From Xanthoparmelia taractica (lineage: Eukaryota; Ascomycota; Lecanoromycetes; Lecanorales; Parmeliaceae): a stretch of 64,000 nucleotides of DNA. The translations under genes were made by a program, and so were the position numbers. The DNA is taken from assembly GCA_033085395.1 (NCBI GenBank), contig JANQBS010000198.1, positions 1 through 64,000 of the forward strand. The letters run 5' to 3'. Positions 1 through 9,861 of this stretch are shown here, piece by piece. Positions within the stretch are counted from its first letter, which is position 1. Every line of letters starts with the position of its first letter. The notes under the pieces are model-generated. The model did no database searches and was not told where the DNA came from. It saw only the letters and a list, made by a program, of their open reading frames with translations.

Positions 1-830
1 TTTTAGAATATAAAAAAATATTACGTAATATATTTATTAAAAACCCAATGGGAGTATGGGATATCCTATACCTTTCGATATGATATTCGAAAAACTAGTC
101 CCATACCATCAAATATACCACACCTTTCCGACCCGTAATTGTAGTTATTATTTTAGTTATCACTTATTAGAATAGTTATATTTATTTAGCGAGATTAAAT
201 TAGAAGGGAGTTTATCTTAATATCACTTATTAAGTATCGAAGTTTAATAATTGCTTAAGCTAATTTCGCCCTAACTTATATATTAACCTGGAATTTTCTT
301 ATCTTATTTGTTATCTAATATAAGAAATAATTTATATCATGAAATATCCCTGCATATATTAGAAATTTCCTAGACTATTTCATGATATTAGTAATTTCTT
401 ATCTTATATCTTTATAAGTAATCTAATATAACCCTCTTATAATACCCTTCTATAATATAGTATAGTACGATATAATATGGGATATCCCATCAAATATACC
501 AGACCTTTCCGGCCCGTATTTAAGATGCTAACTCGCCGTTACAACTACTTCTTAAACGTGTAGTCTATTAGTAATAAGATAACTATATACTATAATAGTC
601 TCGATATTTACACTAGTTCGTTCGCGCTAATAGAGAACGTATATAGTATAAGATAAAATAGAAAATAGTTATTAATTTTAGGAAGATTAATCGTTAAGAA
701 GATAGATAAGGTATTAAAGTTATAGTATATCTAGTTGATAATTATAGTAGCGCTAGATAATAGAGCTACCGTTAGAAAAACCTAAATAAAGAGAAAATAA
801 AAATAATACTTCTAAATCGTTAGTTCGACC
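1..830. repeat. AT-rich, TA-rich repeat island (RIP-like)
   Basis: The stretch is strongly AT-rich with very many TA dinucleotides and no open frame of any length, in sharp contrast to the sequence after about 840. It contains a near-identical direct repeat (107-137 and 488-518, 31 bp, two differences), and GATATCC motifs recur near both copies. This composition is what repeat-induced point mutation leaves of transposons in filamentous ascomycetes. No transposase or reverse-transcriptase motif survives, so the parent element cannot be named. Confidence 0.75.
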
Positions 831-1067
831 GCCGTCCGTAAGGCGAATCCCTGCTATTCAATTAGTAGCCGAATAATGCTAGGCAGCAATATAATGAGAA
901 TAACAAGCATGGCTTGAGGTAGAATACCTTAAAGGAACCCTAAGAGCCAAGGCGTGTAGTGCACCAAGGTTGAAGCTGAACGCCCATCAGTCATGTGACT
1001 AGGTCTCGACGGCAAGCGGCGGCAATAACACCGCTAGTACGGCAGCCTATTCTAACCAGTGGCCCAG

Positions 1068-1512
1068 CCATCAAATTTTGCGATTTTTCTATTAAGCCCC
1101 CTAAAGCCCCCCCTTAGAGCCCCCGGGGAGATCCCCTAAAGTCTCCCCTAAAATTCCCCCCCCAAGACACCCCCCCCTAAAACCCCCCTTCGATCCTCCG
1201 TCTACCCCCCCGACCCTATCCAAAAAAAAAAATTTCGCACTCATATTCGTATATAAGCTTTACAATAGAAGGTTTTTTTGTCCCTTTTTTTTTTGGAGAT
1301 AGGGTCGGGGGGAGGGGGTTTAGACGGAGGATTAAGGGGCTTAAGAGGAGACTATAAGGGGATCTTCAGAGGAGGATTTGGGGTGGGGCTTTAAGGGATG
1401 CTTTAGAGCGTACTTTAAAGGGGGTTTTAAGAGAACTTAAAGGAAGTAGGTGGGAGACTTTGAAAGAAGAGGAGAGAGACCGTCAAAAGAAATCTAAAAT
1501 CGCGAAAAGATG
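1068..1512. repeat. Large imperfect inverted repeat (foldback element)
   Basis: The left arm (about 1068-1222) is C-rich with repeated CCCCTAAA-like units. The right arm (about 1280-1512) is its G-rich imperfect reverse complement. Paired landmarks are GATCCTCCGTCTA...GACCCTATCC on the left with GGAGATAGGGTCG...TAGACGGAGGATT on the right, and TTTTGCGATTTTTC near the left end with CTAAAATCGCG near the right end. The centre (1222-1280) holds an A-tract, an AT-rich loop and a T-tract. No coding frame is present. It could be a MITE-like foldback element or a collapsed pair of inverted repeat copies. Confidence 0.7.
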
Positions 1513-1792
1513 ATTGGAATTTTGTCGTAGTGTCAGCCTTCGTCCGCCGTAGTACGATATTGCCTAGCTGCTACGCAGTTTCATAAGAAGAGACCTTGCT
1601 ACCTCACAATTATGTGCTGAAACGCTAGCTTTATCTTTTTGTACGTATTGAACAAACGGTTGGTAGTCTGAAATGATCAGTCTCGTCTTTATTACGATAT
1701 CGTACACTGCAATAGCGTAATCACTCACTTATACTTATATTAAACAAGTCTACTTCTATCTGATCATTCCGCACATACAATACAACTTCCCC
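1513..1792. other. Non-coding spacer
   Basis: Between the foldback element and the 3' end of the membrane-protein gene I see no supported feature. The stretch just left of the foldback (831-1067) is likewise without gene signals. Confidence 0.4.
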
Positions 1793-3952
1793 TCATTCTT
1801 TCAAAGCATCATTGCCCGTTCCAAAAATGACAAACAGCGTCAAGACACCAACGGTAGTGAGCGAGAGCGCAATGCCCGTCCCCCACGCGACCCTGGCGGA
1901 ATCCGCAATCTGAGCGTCCGTGGCGAAGATGACGACCCATCCGAACGACGGGCCCAGACCCAGGACGTCGGACTCGCACCAGCAGTTGAAGAAGAGCTTC
2001 GTGAACTGCAAGGTGCTGGCGATGAGGACCCAACACGCGTTGAGCAGGGCGACCGACTTCCCCGCGGCGCGGGTGATGACGGCGAGCGGTCCGAGGAGTC
2101 GCGGCAGGTACGGACTAGAAGGGCGGAAGAAGGAACGGTCTTCGGTGCGGGCCGCCCAGATGTGGGAGAGGTAGGAGGAGAAGATGAGGAGTGAGCAGGA
2201 CAAGGTTGCGCCTGTGCCGTAGAACAGGTAGGAGCCGGACTCGCAACCAAGTCCCACAGTAGGAGTCCTGAGTAAGCACCACGCGTGTTAGTGATGGAGC
2301 ATCCTTAACCAAATATTAACCAAATATGGGTCTGCTATGGCTGTGAGGCTTACAAATAGGCGATGAGCATTGCGCCCCCTGTGGTGCCCCATTGCAATAT
2401 TAGGGCGCAGATGAACGCTACGATGGAGACCTTAGTCAGTGAAGCGGATGACTTGCCGCTGTATACTCGAAGATGGTCCGTGTCAAAATTCTTCCGACGG
2501 GATGAAATGTATCTGGATAGAGCCCGCCGGCGATCCCTGAAAGTTGCGATCCCAGTCGTTCGGATCCCATGGGCCACCGTGTACCGTCCGGCGAGTACCG
2601 TCCTTGAGCGTGGTAGTGAGCCCCCAAAATGCATCTATCACTTGCGACGTCGCGTTCCTGTGTGTCCAGAGTCTGGCGAAATTGTAGATCGGACCGGGTT
2701 CGATTTCGTAGCCAACTATTGAGAACCCGAGGAAGGTCTGCTTCGTAGACCTCGGCGGTATCCCTGCCTCGTCTACCCAAGTGACATGACCTCTTTCCTC
2801 GCTCGGTGTCTCCGTAGCAACAGGCTCACTGTACTCAATCACGTCAACATTAGTCTTCGTGGCGTCGCTGTCGAATCTCGTCTTCCCAGTGTCGGCTACG
2901 GTAACTTCGCCGTCAAATTTCGTACAATCCTTTGCGCGTGCAGCCTCTTCAACTGTTTCTAGCGAAAAAGGATTCGTATTGGCATTCCGAACTCTTATGC
3001 CGACATTCCTGCCGTACCTGGCCAGGCCATCGCCAACTGTCGGAGGATCTACTGCCATTGTCGCAGCTTTGAACGCTCCCGCCGACGTCTGAGTCCCAAC
3101 GCATACCCAGCCGAGCGAGACAGGGATCATCCAAACCCACAGGCTGTTGATGGCTAGTCCAAGACCGCTAGAACTCGTCGAAGCTGTTTGGAGGAAGTCG
3201 AAAATAGCCAGTAATTGGGCGAAGAAGACCCAAAATAGTTGGGCGAAGAGGGAATATGTCCAGGGTCGTCTTGTTTTCTTGAGCTCGGTTTCAAGCCTAA
3301 CCCACCAAGATCGATTTTGTGGCAAGACAATGAGGTGGGCCAATTCTCTCTCTGGGCCTTGGAAAACTTGTATCGGAACCTGCTGACCCTCTACGAAGCA
3401 ACGTCTAGCCGCTGTAATCGCCTCAACCCAACCCCCCCCAGCCTCTTTGTTCTCGTCCTTCAGCCTTCGAAACTCGCGATTGATCCATCGAGTGTTGGCA
3501 ACTGTAAGAATCAAGGAATATACTACCAGCATGGGGCTTCCCAAAGTGATGAATAAGATCATCAAATTGCCAGGAGTATCCTTAGCCTCGTACGGCATTT
3601 GCGCTGCCAATGCCAGATACGGTAAAAGCCAGGAAGAAAAGCTCGATGTGAAGAACGTCCAATCGAATGGCTCCCAAGAACCCTTAGGACCACAAAGCTG
3701 GTTGCAGGAACCGTATCGTATGCCCCAAGCGCGAGAAAAGTCTTGTGTATAGCTTCCATCTTGTTGGACGAGAAAAGTAGCGCTGGGAGATTGCACAAAG
3801 ACCGACTCTGCCTCAATGGCGCATTGAGTGAGGTTTATAGCGAGGCTGGGCGAGACTAGAAGACTCAAGAGTCCTAGCAGGAAAGACCAAATCGCCAGTG
3901 ATCTGTAAGATGAATGCATGATTAGCGAGTGGTATATTCTTCTAACTCTCAC
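1793..3952 (-). CDS. Multi-pass fungal membrane protein, one apparent frameshift
   Basis: This belongs to a large lineage-specific fungal membrane-protein family of unknown function. The N-terminus has a signal-like hydrophobic segment; the best start is the in-frame methionine just upstream of it, about 36 nt inside the longest frame. Several transmembrane segments follow (near PYLALAAQ, LMILFITLGSPM, LFWVFFAQLLAIFDF), then a hydrophilic loop, then the family-typical block ending in ILQWGTTGGAMLIAYL. An 86-nt intron (2268-2353, GTAAGC...CTCAG) joins this to TPTVGLGCESGSYL, which begins a final hydrophobic domain ending at 1793. Between FIPSEEF and DTDHLRVYS the frame must shift by one base at the A4/T4 run at 2485-2488. 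No intron can explain it. Either the gene is a young pseudogene or the assembly has a one-base homopolymer error. Confidence 0.7.
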
Positions 3953-4521
3953 GATCTATCAGGCCGTACTTTATAAACGATTTTTGCCGTAGACTTACGT
4001 CTGAAGACAGGCGGCAGCTTTGGGGGCGCACGGCGTAGCTCTCATTCAAATCGCCCAGCTGAGATCCAACAAGCTATTGTTGGGATGTTACGCAAGGTAA
4101 GCCCAGTCATTTTGCTTGTAGAATAATTTGAAACGTTTGATGCAAAGCCAGAAATTGATTTGGCAGCTCAGCTCGGCTCAGTTCAGACCTCAGGTTCCTT
4201 CGAGAAATATAAGATTGGTGCTTTGCTAGGAGAAGGAGGATTCGTATTGTCATAAGTTGATAAGCATTGAGAATGTCATGGGTTGATAAACAAGAAATAC
4301 AAGGCTTAGGGCCGTATGGCCGCTGAAGGAGAATGTGATAGGATATAGAGGGCCCCAAAGAGGGAAAGGCTGACTTTTTTCCTTCCGAAGAATCCGGCGT
4401 TTTCAGGCAGAAAGGTGGTAGATAAGCGTGTCATTCACTCACGCGTGCTTTATACCCGGCTTCCTCATTTGGATGAGGCTCTGATAGGCTCGACGGTATA
4501 AGTCGACCCGATTCGGCGAGC
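3953..4521. other. Intergenic region upstream of the membrane-protein gene
   Basis: About 570 bp with only short chance frames. It contains the 5' flank of the leftward membrane-protein gene. No recognisable promoter element or RNA gene was seen. Confidence 0.35.
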
Positions 4522-4953
4522 GTGCATAATGCAACAGCCATCCTATACACTCGGACCAAATCAGGCTACATCCCACCAGACACAGTGTCACACGCGTACA
4601 ACCCTAGTGATGCAGGTTTGGAGTATGTGCCAAGCCTCGATCCGTCTGTCGATTGGCAGGAGAAGCAGCAGCAGCTAGCTAGCACCAACTCACATAAAGA
4701 TGTTATTGCACTGCCCGCTGGCTTCCCTGGCCGCTGCCAATCTACAATGGTATGGGAGGTTTGTGGCGTCCAAGAAAGTGAGTGGGTGTTGCTGTCAAGC
4801 GAATTTGACTTGCAGGAATTGACAGTACCCTATATTCCTCTCAAGGCCAGTGTCCATCATCATCCATCATCCATCATTAGCACCCGCGACTGCACTGGAA
4901 TCCGTCATTCAGACATTGGAGCATTTGTACGAGTACATTGTTTTGTTGATTGA
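4522..4953 (+). pseudogene. Possible N-terminal fragment of a TauD/TfdA-like dioxygenase
   Basis: An open frame of 143 codons. Residues 44-101 (around VDWQEKQQ, LPAGFPGRCQSTMVW and SEWVLLSSEFDLQEL) resemble the N-terminal lead-in of fungal clavaminate-synthase-like (TauD/TfdA) oxygenases, where LPxGFPxxxxSxMVW precedes SEWVxxLSExDLxEI. The catalytic HxD...H domain is absent, and downstream sequence in other frames does not restore it. If the likeness is real this is a truncated remnant; otherwise it is a chance frame. The similarity is from memory of the family and is not tested. Confidence 0.25.
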
Positions 4954-5006
4954 ATGGAAAAAGATTATGGCACTAGAGCCTTAACCCTAAGGTATGATCT
5001 GCATTA

Positions 5007-5228
5007 GACCAAAAATAAAATTCAATGAGGGCCCGTAAAAATGGCAAAGGGGATTTTCTATGAACCCCTTCAAATCAACAAACAGAGCTCTTATGATAAA
5101 ACTTTGTATGTAAAAGCTGTTTGTATTGCTTATAACTCTAAGTTCCTCAGCAATTATAAAAGTGTGGAGTTCTTCATTGGCCATTCTGAGGCTTCGTCTC
5201 TCCCCCTCATTGAATTTTATTTTTGGTC
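5007..5228. mobile_element. 222-bp MITE-like element with perfect 25-bp terminal inverted repeats
   Basis: Positions 5007-5031 are the exact reverse complement of 5204-5228 (25 of 25 bases, starting GACCAAAAATAAAA). The internal 172 bp are AT-rich with no gene. Size, perfect termini and lack of coding capacity fit a miniature inverted-repeat element. I see no clear target-site duplication: flanks are ...GCATTA on the left and CAACGG... on the right, so insertion boundaries remain uncertain. Confidence 0.6.
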
Positions 5229-5282
5229 CAACGGTGCCAAGCGAGCCCAGGTCGACAATTTAAGGGATATGAGAGCTGAAAG

Positions 5283-5306
5283 CCTTATATCCGCGAGGAT
5301 ATAAGG
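5283..5306. other. Perfect 10-bp hairpin with GCGA tetraloop
   Basis: CCTTATATCC (5283-5292), loop GCGA (5293-5296) and GGATATAAGG (5297-5306) form a perfect stem. GCGA is a GNRA tetraloop if transcribed. It lies 140 bp before the start of the secreted-protein gene at 5447, so it could be a palindromic protein-binding site, a 5'-leader hairpin or part of a decayed mobile element. Confidence 0.5.
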
Positions 5307-5446
5307 ACAACAATTTTATGAGATGTATATATTTTGTATTTGAAACCTGTCTTCCCTGGCAGTAGACGACTATGCCATTGAACTCGCCATCTCAAGCCAT
5401 CTAACCATCAAAACCCCACTCGCCTCCCTCATCCCATCCACAAACC

Positions 5447-6340
5447 ATGCCCTCCTCAATCCTCGTCCTCCCCACCATCATCATCCCCTTCGTCCTCACT
5501 CTAAACCTCTGCTCCGCAGACTTGCCGAGCCCAACCGGACCAAGCGGGCCAAGCTCAAGCGGGCCAAGCCTCACAAACCCACCAGGCTACGACTGCGCAT
5601 TCAAGCCTCCCTCCGGCTGCGGCCCCGACACCACCAGTCCAGCCTACAATGACTGCCTAGTCCGCGACTCCTCCGTCTCCGAGTTCATCCAATGCACGAA
5701 CGAGACATCCACGATCGGCGGCGATGACGACGACGACCAACAACCGCTCAACGCGCTCGACGTGCTAGTGAGCGCGATCAAGATCCCGGCATGTAACAAA
5801 TGCAAATCACGCGCCGCTTTTGCGGATTATCAGTCGATGAAGGATAAGAGCGTGAAACTGGCAAATTATCTGTGTGGGAAGGTCGATGATGGCGATATCT
5901 GCTGCTTGAGCGATTGTACAGGCGCGAGGCAGCCGGAGCATAGTCTGAAGGGGATTTGCAAGGACGACGATGTCAATTTGTGGGATAATGACACGATAGA
6001 CTGCGGTGGTGATGGTGATGATGGTGAAGGAGGAGGAGGAGGAGGTGGTGGTAGAGAAGGAGGAGAAGACAGTAGTGATAATGACCAGACCGCTGCGTCC
6101 TCCTCAGCGACCGTTGCCGACGCTTCTGAGCCGACAGTGACGCCGTCAACGTCCTTGGACATTGCAGCGCAGACGACATTGCCGACCCAAACCGCGACTA
6201 GTAGTCCAGCCGCGAGTCCGAGTCCGAGTCCGAGTTCGAGTTCGAGTTCGAGTACTAGTTCAAGTATCCGGGCTGCGAATATTATAGCATTAGGATTTCT
6301 GGTAGTCATCTTGACCGCCGGTATAGAAGGAGCTGTCTAA
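5447..6340 (+). CDS. Cys-rich secreted protein with probable GPI anchor
   Basis: A 297-residue intronless protein. An N-terminal signal peptide (hydrophobic residues about 4-22) is followed by a short Pro/Ser/Gly stretch and a domain of about 150 residues with 12 cysteines (for example ACNKC, DICCLSDC, GICKD). I do not recognise this domain and it does not have CFEM spacing. Next come an acidic/Gly-rich linker (GDGDDGEGGGG), a Thr/Ser/Pro-rich stalk with SPSPSPSSSSS runs, and a C-terminal hydrophobic tail, the usual layout of GPI-anchored wall proteins. The start codon is supported by the signal peptide immediately following. Simple repeats encode the Gly and Ser runs, so length variation between strains is likely. 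Function is unknown; a cell-surface or secreted role is inferred. Confidence 0.75.
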   Translation: MPSSILVLPTIIIPFVLTLNLCSADLPSPTGPSGPSSSGPSLTNPPGYDCAFKPPSGCGPDTTSPAYNDCLVRDSSVSEFIQCTNETSTIGGDDDDDQQPLNALDVLVSAIKIPACNKCKSRAAFADYQSMKDKSVKLANYLCGKVDDGDICCLSDCTGARQPEHSLKGICKDDDVNLWDNDTIDCGGDGDDGEGGGGGGGGREGGEDSSDNDQTAASSSATVADASEPTVTPSTSLDIAAQTTLPTQTATSSPAASPSPSPSSSSSSSTSSSIRAANIIALGFLVVILTAGIEGAV

Positions 6341-7584
6341 CCGAGTCACCGGTGACTCTGGAGACAAGGCGGGTATCAGATGTCCATTGGCATGTACTCA
6401 TATCAAAATGTATAGATAACCTACATTGCTCAGATCTGGTCCTTCAAGTCCGGGAATATTTCGGGACGTGATACCCCGTAATATCATACGTAATATCAAT
6501 TGGATAGAGGATGAGGAAAAAGCGTGATTTCCCGAGCTCCAAAGCGACCTCCGTCGAAAGGAGTCGGATCCTCCAGCACGGCCAGACAGCACACCCCTAC
6601 AGCTCAGGACCGAGCACGACCAGAGACGCAATTCGAGACTAAACCCACTGGAGCTATCGACAACTTCCCGTCTCCTAGCATGAAAGGCGCAAAAGTAACC
6701 ACCATGCCTGTAGAAAATTGCCCCCCGACCTATTCGTACCGTTCATATATTCTTCCCTCTGACAATTCCTCGAGATCGACGTCTTAGAATGAATGATGCA
6801 GACACTCGCCTTAAGGCGTCATGCGTTCTCGAGACTACGTAGCGTCTGACAGGGGTTGACCGTCGACTTTTGTTGAAAGCCTGTTGTCTATGAAGTAGGT
6901 GTGAGGGAAATAGCCTGACGAAGCCCACGGAGCTGGCCGGATAAGTGATGGGAGACCGATCAGTATCCCCCGCCAATGAGATCTGCCTTTCATTGTCTTT
7001 TCTCATTTGGGCTGTATTTTCTTGACGAAGCTTTCTCTGCTTTTTTGGATGGGGAATTTGTAGCGTGGATGCTAATTCTTTGGTTTCTCTTTCTTTCCCG
7101 ACCCCTTCTCTTTCCCCTTACTTTGTTGTCTCTTGCTCGTTTTATCGGAATGAAGCCGAGAGAGGAAGTGATTTGTGGCGACACTTGAAAGATAACCAAG
7201 TCCGGAACATCACAGAGAGAGAGAGATCTTTTGCGTATATCAGGAATAGATAGGGTGCTGGGCGTACATGTTAAAGTCAGAACTTGCGGACAATGCTCTA
7301 AAATGATGAATCTTACTGTCTCTCTCCTCCTGCCCATTGGGAGACGTTCCACCCTTCTTGCTTTTTACCTGATTAATAAAGTAACCACCTGCTCTGCTAA
7401 TTCAGTCAGCCTGCTCTGATTCCATTTCCACTTCCTACCTCCAATCCAGACCACTGTACCCATCCTCACTATTCCACCCATTCAATAATTTATCTATAAT
7501 ATTGTAAAAGTAGGGCCAGAAGTAGGGCCAGGTTTAGGCACAGAGCTGGGGCTAGCGTCCTGTCAATTCCTAACAAGGGTAGCA
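6341..7584. other. Gene-poor spacer
   Basis: About 1.2 kb with only short overlapping frames on both strands and no family resemblance, signal peptide or splice-linked exon pair. The last 200 bp before 7585 are C/T-rich and may serve as promoter for the following small gene. Confidence 0.35.
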
Positions 7585-7980
7585 ATGAATATCTTCAAAA
7601 GTGACCTTCGTCGCAATACACAGGAACGAACGCTAAAGGGAAAGGAGTGCATGAGACAATTTTTGCTCGAGCACGAGCTCCACGCTATATCTACTGAGAA
7701 TGTCGTGAATCGCCTTGTCCGGGAAAGCCTTTCAGCACACAATTTCGACCACGATTGCCGTATCATCGACGAAGAGGGTAGGAAAGTACCGTCTATTCTT
7801 CTAGAAAATTGTTACGAGCATCTCATCAAGAAATTTCTTCAGCACAATATGCTAGATTCTCGGCTTCCCCTTCAAGAGTCAACTTTCGAAGATACAGAAC
7901 TTGAAGATCCAATTGATCTCAGGATAAAAATTTGCCAAAATATAGCAATAGCCTTTCATTCCCGTCCAATTCAAGTTTGA
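7585..7980 (+). CDS. Short orphan protein (131 aa), possibly a truncated N-terminal domain
   Basis: An intronless frame encoding a mostly helical, charged protein. Its pattern (FLLEHELHAISTENVV...LVRESL, a basic middle, then LIKKFLQHNMLDSRLPLQ) recalls the N-terminal helical module found before kinase-like or signalling domains in large fungal protein families. Those proteins usually continue for several hundred residues, whereas this one stops after about 130. A different frame just past the stop reads QFKFDRRLRLWKYQQDIVS, which may be the shifted continuation. The gene faces the 3' end of the gene at 8068 with only 88 bp between. Function is unknown; the truncation is inference. Confidence 0.5.
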   Translation: MNIFKSDLRRNTQERTLKGKECMRQFLLEHELHAISTENVVNRLVRESLSAHNFDHDCRIIDEEGRKVPSILLENCYEHLIKKFLQHNMLDSRLPLQESTFEDTELEDPIDLRIKICQNIAIAFHSRPIQV

Positions 7981-8067
7981 TCGTCGCCTCCGACTTTGGA
8001 AGTATCAACAGGATATAGTCTCAATCAAAAGATGGCCAGGAACCCTATTCAACTTATCGCTACTACC

Positions 8068-9861
8068 TTACAAAAGCCCAAGCCGGTCTTTTCCCAAAAT
8101 AGTACTCTTACATACCCACAGCAGGTTCAATGTTGCTAAAGCACAGACTCCTGCCAAACTTCGTACCACCTTGTCCAAGAATCCATCTAGTTGGAACCGC
8201 CAACTTTGCGTCTCGATCTCTTCATTATTCCGCTCATTCTTCAGATGGCGGGCATACGAGAAGAGGGCTACAGTACCAAAGAGAAGCGAAGAGTAAGCAT
8301 ATAGTCCGGTCCGTCGCTGCAGAACATATACAGCTATGCCAATTCTGGAGAGAGCTGTGTCCTCATGAGTTATGAATATGAAAGACGGAAACATAATCCA
8401 TGCTATAATGAGCCAGAGGAAAAAGTCACCAGGCAGCTTGAGGGGTAGGAGAAGGAGAACGCATGCAAAGGCTACCGGTTCCTCCCAAATCGGGAGCGAG
8501 AGAAGGATGTTCAGTATAAGATGTTTTGGTCGATGAGAAATTCTGTGTGATGATTGACTTGATGCGCATGCCCGGCGATAATTTTGCAGCTTTTCCATGT
8601 TATGCTTGCATTCTGTGCAGTAAGACTGTTCAAGTTTGTAAAGTATCAAGTAGTCGGAAAGACCGGGACGTGTATGTTCTCGCCTTTCGCCTGTGGAAAT
8701 TGAAAGCAAGTCATTCCGTTGTTCAGGGAAGCTATAGCCATCCAACAAGGACTCATGATAGAGAAGTGTCAAAGTGATAGACAATAGAGTTACGAGGATG
8801 AGGCATAAGAATGGGCGCATAAGGTGTGGGAGGACCCCAAACTTGATGGCAATAGCATACAGCGTGGCTTGTAACAGCCGTCCTCGAAGATGTGATATCG
8901 AGAAGAGGGTGTAGTAAGCATTCGTAGGCCCTGGTGGCTCGTTTGGGTCGCCGCAGGAGGAACAGAGAAGACTCGTCGCGAAAACATTCAGTCCAAATGA
9001 TTGGCAATTATCGTGAACCGCGCTGTAGTCTTGATAGTGCTTAATGAGGTGGTGTCCTGTATAGTGGTGAGTCTTAAGTATAGCCTTTGCTGTACCCCTC
9101 AAACACTTACCAATCTTGTCGATATCGGAGTGTGTAAAATGTGTTTTGCCCAAAGATACTTTCTTTACAGGTTTCTTCTCCTTGTGGGTGGCTATATTCG
9201 AAGACTCAAAGCTAGTGCGCGATTGTGATTCTCTCTTCAGATCATAACAGTAATTGGCAATCATCATACCCCAATGCGTGGTGCTTAACCCTGTAACGAT
9301 CCGAAACAGGGGCGATAAATATCGGTGACGGAAATCCTCCTCACGGCTTGTGATCGCTAATGGCGAACTTAGAAGATAGATTGTATGACTCTCAAGAACT
9401 TCAGACTGGCTTGACTCAATCGTTCCATGCTCGAACGCCTCTCGGTTGAATTGTCCTGGTCGCCTCATCGAGTCGTTAAGATGCCGGAACGCCTGTTTAA
9501 TCATGGATCGTTAGAGACTGTTCCTGGATTTCACGGAAGTCCTTAGGTTTGGCCCGAAATTGAGTCATTACATTTCACTTACCCTTTTTGGATGTAGTCT
9601 CATAAGGAGGAAGAAGAACTCCGTCATCACCCATGGAGAATACTCGCTTTCACGGGCTAGAGTGGACGGTAATCTAGCGTCATCACTTTTCATTGTGCTG
9701 AAAAGCTTCATACTGATCGAGTTCGTCGTTACTTCTTGAATCTTGGGTTGAAGATGAAGGACTGTCTCCGCTGCTGCCCTCCATGAGGGACGAAGTTGAA
9801 GGGCTGAGTGTTGAAATCGTCGAGTGAAAGAAAAATTTCTCAGATCAGGAACTCGTCTCAA
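8068..9861 (-). CDS. Membrane protein with papain/LRAT-like H...NC motif
   Basis: Two exons, 9861-9583 and 9492-8068, joined by a 90-nt intron (GTAAGT...CTAAC...ACAG, phase 0), give about 567 residues. Residues about 135-265 look like a permuted papain-fold (LRAT/PPPDE/NlpC-like) unit. THWGMMIANYCYDL supplies a candidate catalytic His (about 166), and VHDNCQSFG supplies a candidate Cys (about 256) in an NC-x-x-F context similar to NCEHF of LRAT. Downstream are roughly five hydrophobic segments (first near residues 300-345), with a Cys/His-bearing hydrophilic loop (CTECKHN) between the first and second groups. This suggests a membrane-anchored thiol hydrolase or acyltransferase. Substrate is unknown; the fold call is from motif spacing only. 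No lesion is visible. Confidence 0.6.

Noticed and set aside
5866..6309. Minus-strand open frame opposite the secreted-protein gene
   Set aside because: It is a low-complexity antisense shadow (Leu/Gly/Pro runs from the Ser/Gly-coding repeats) of the gene at 5447-6340.
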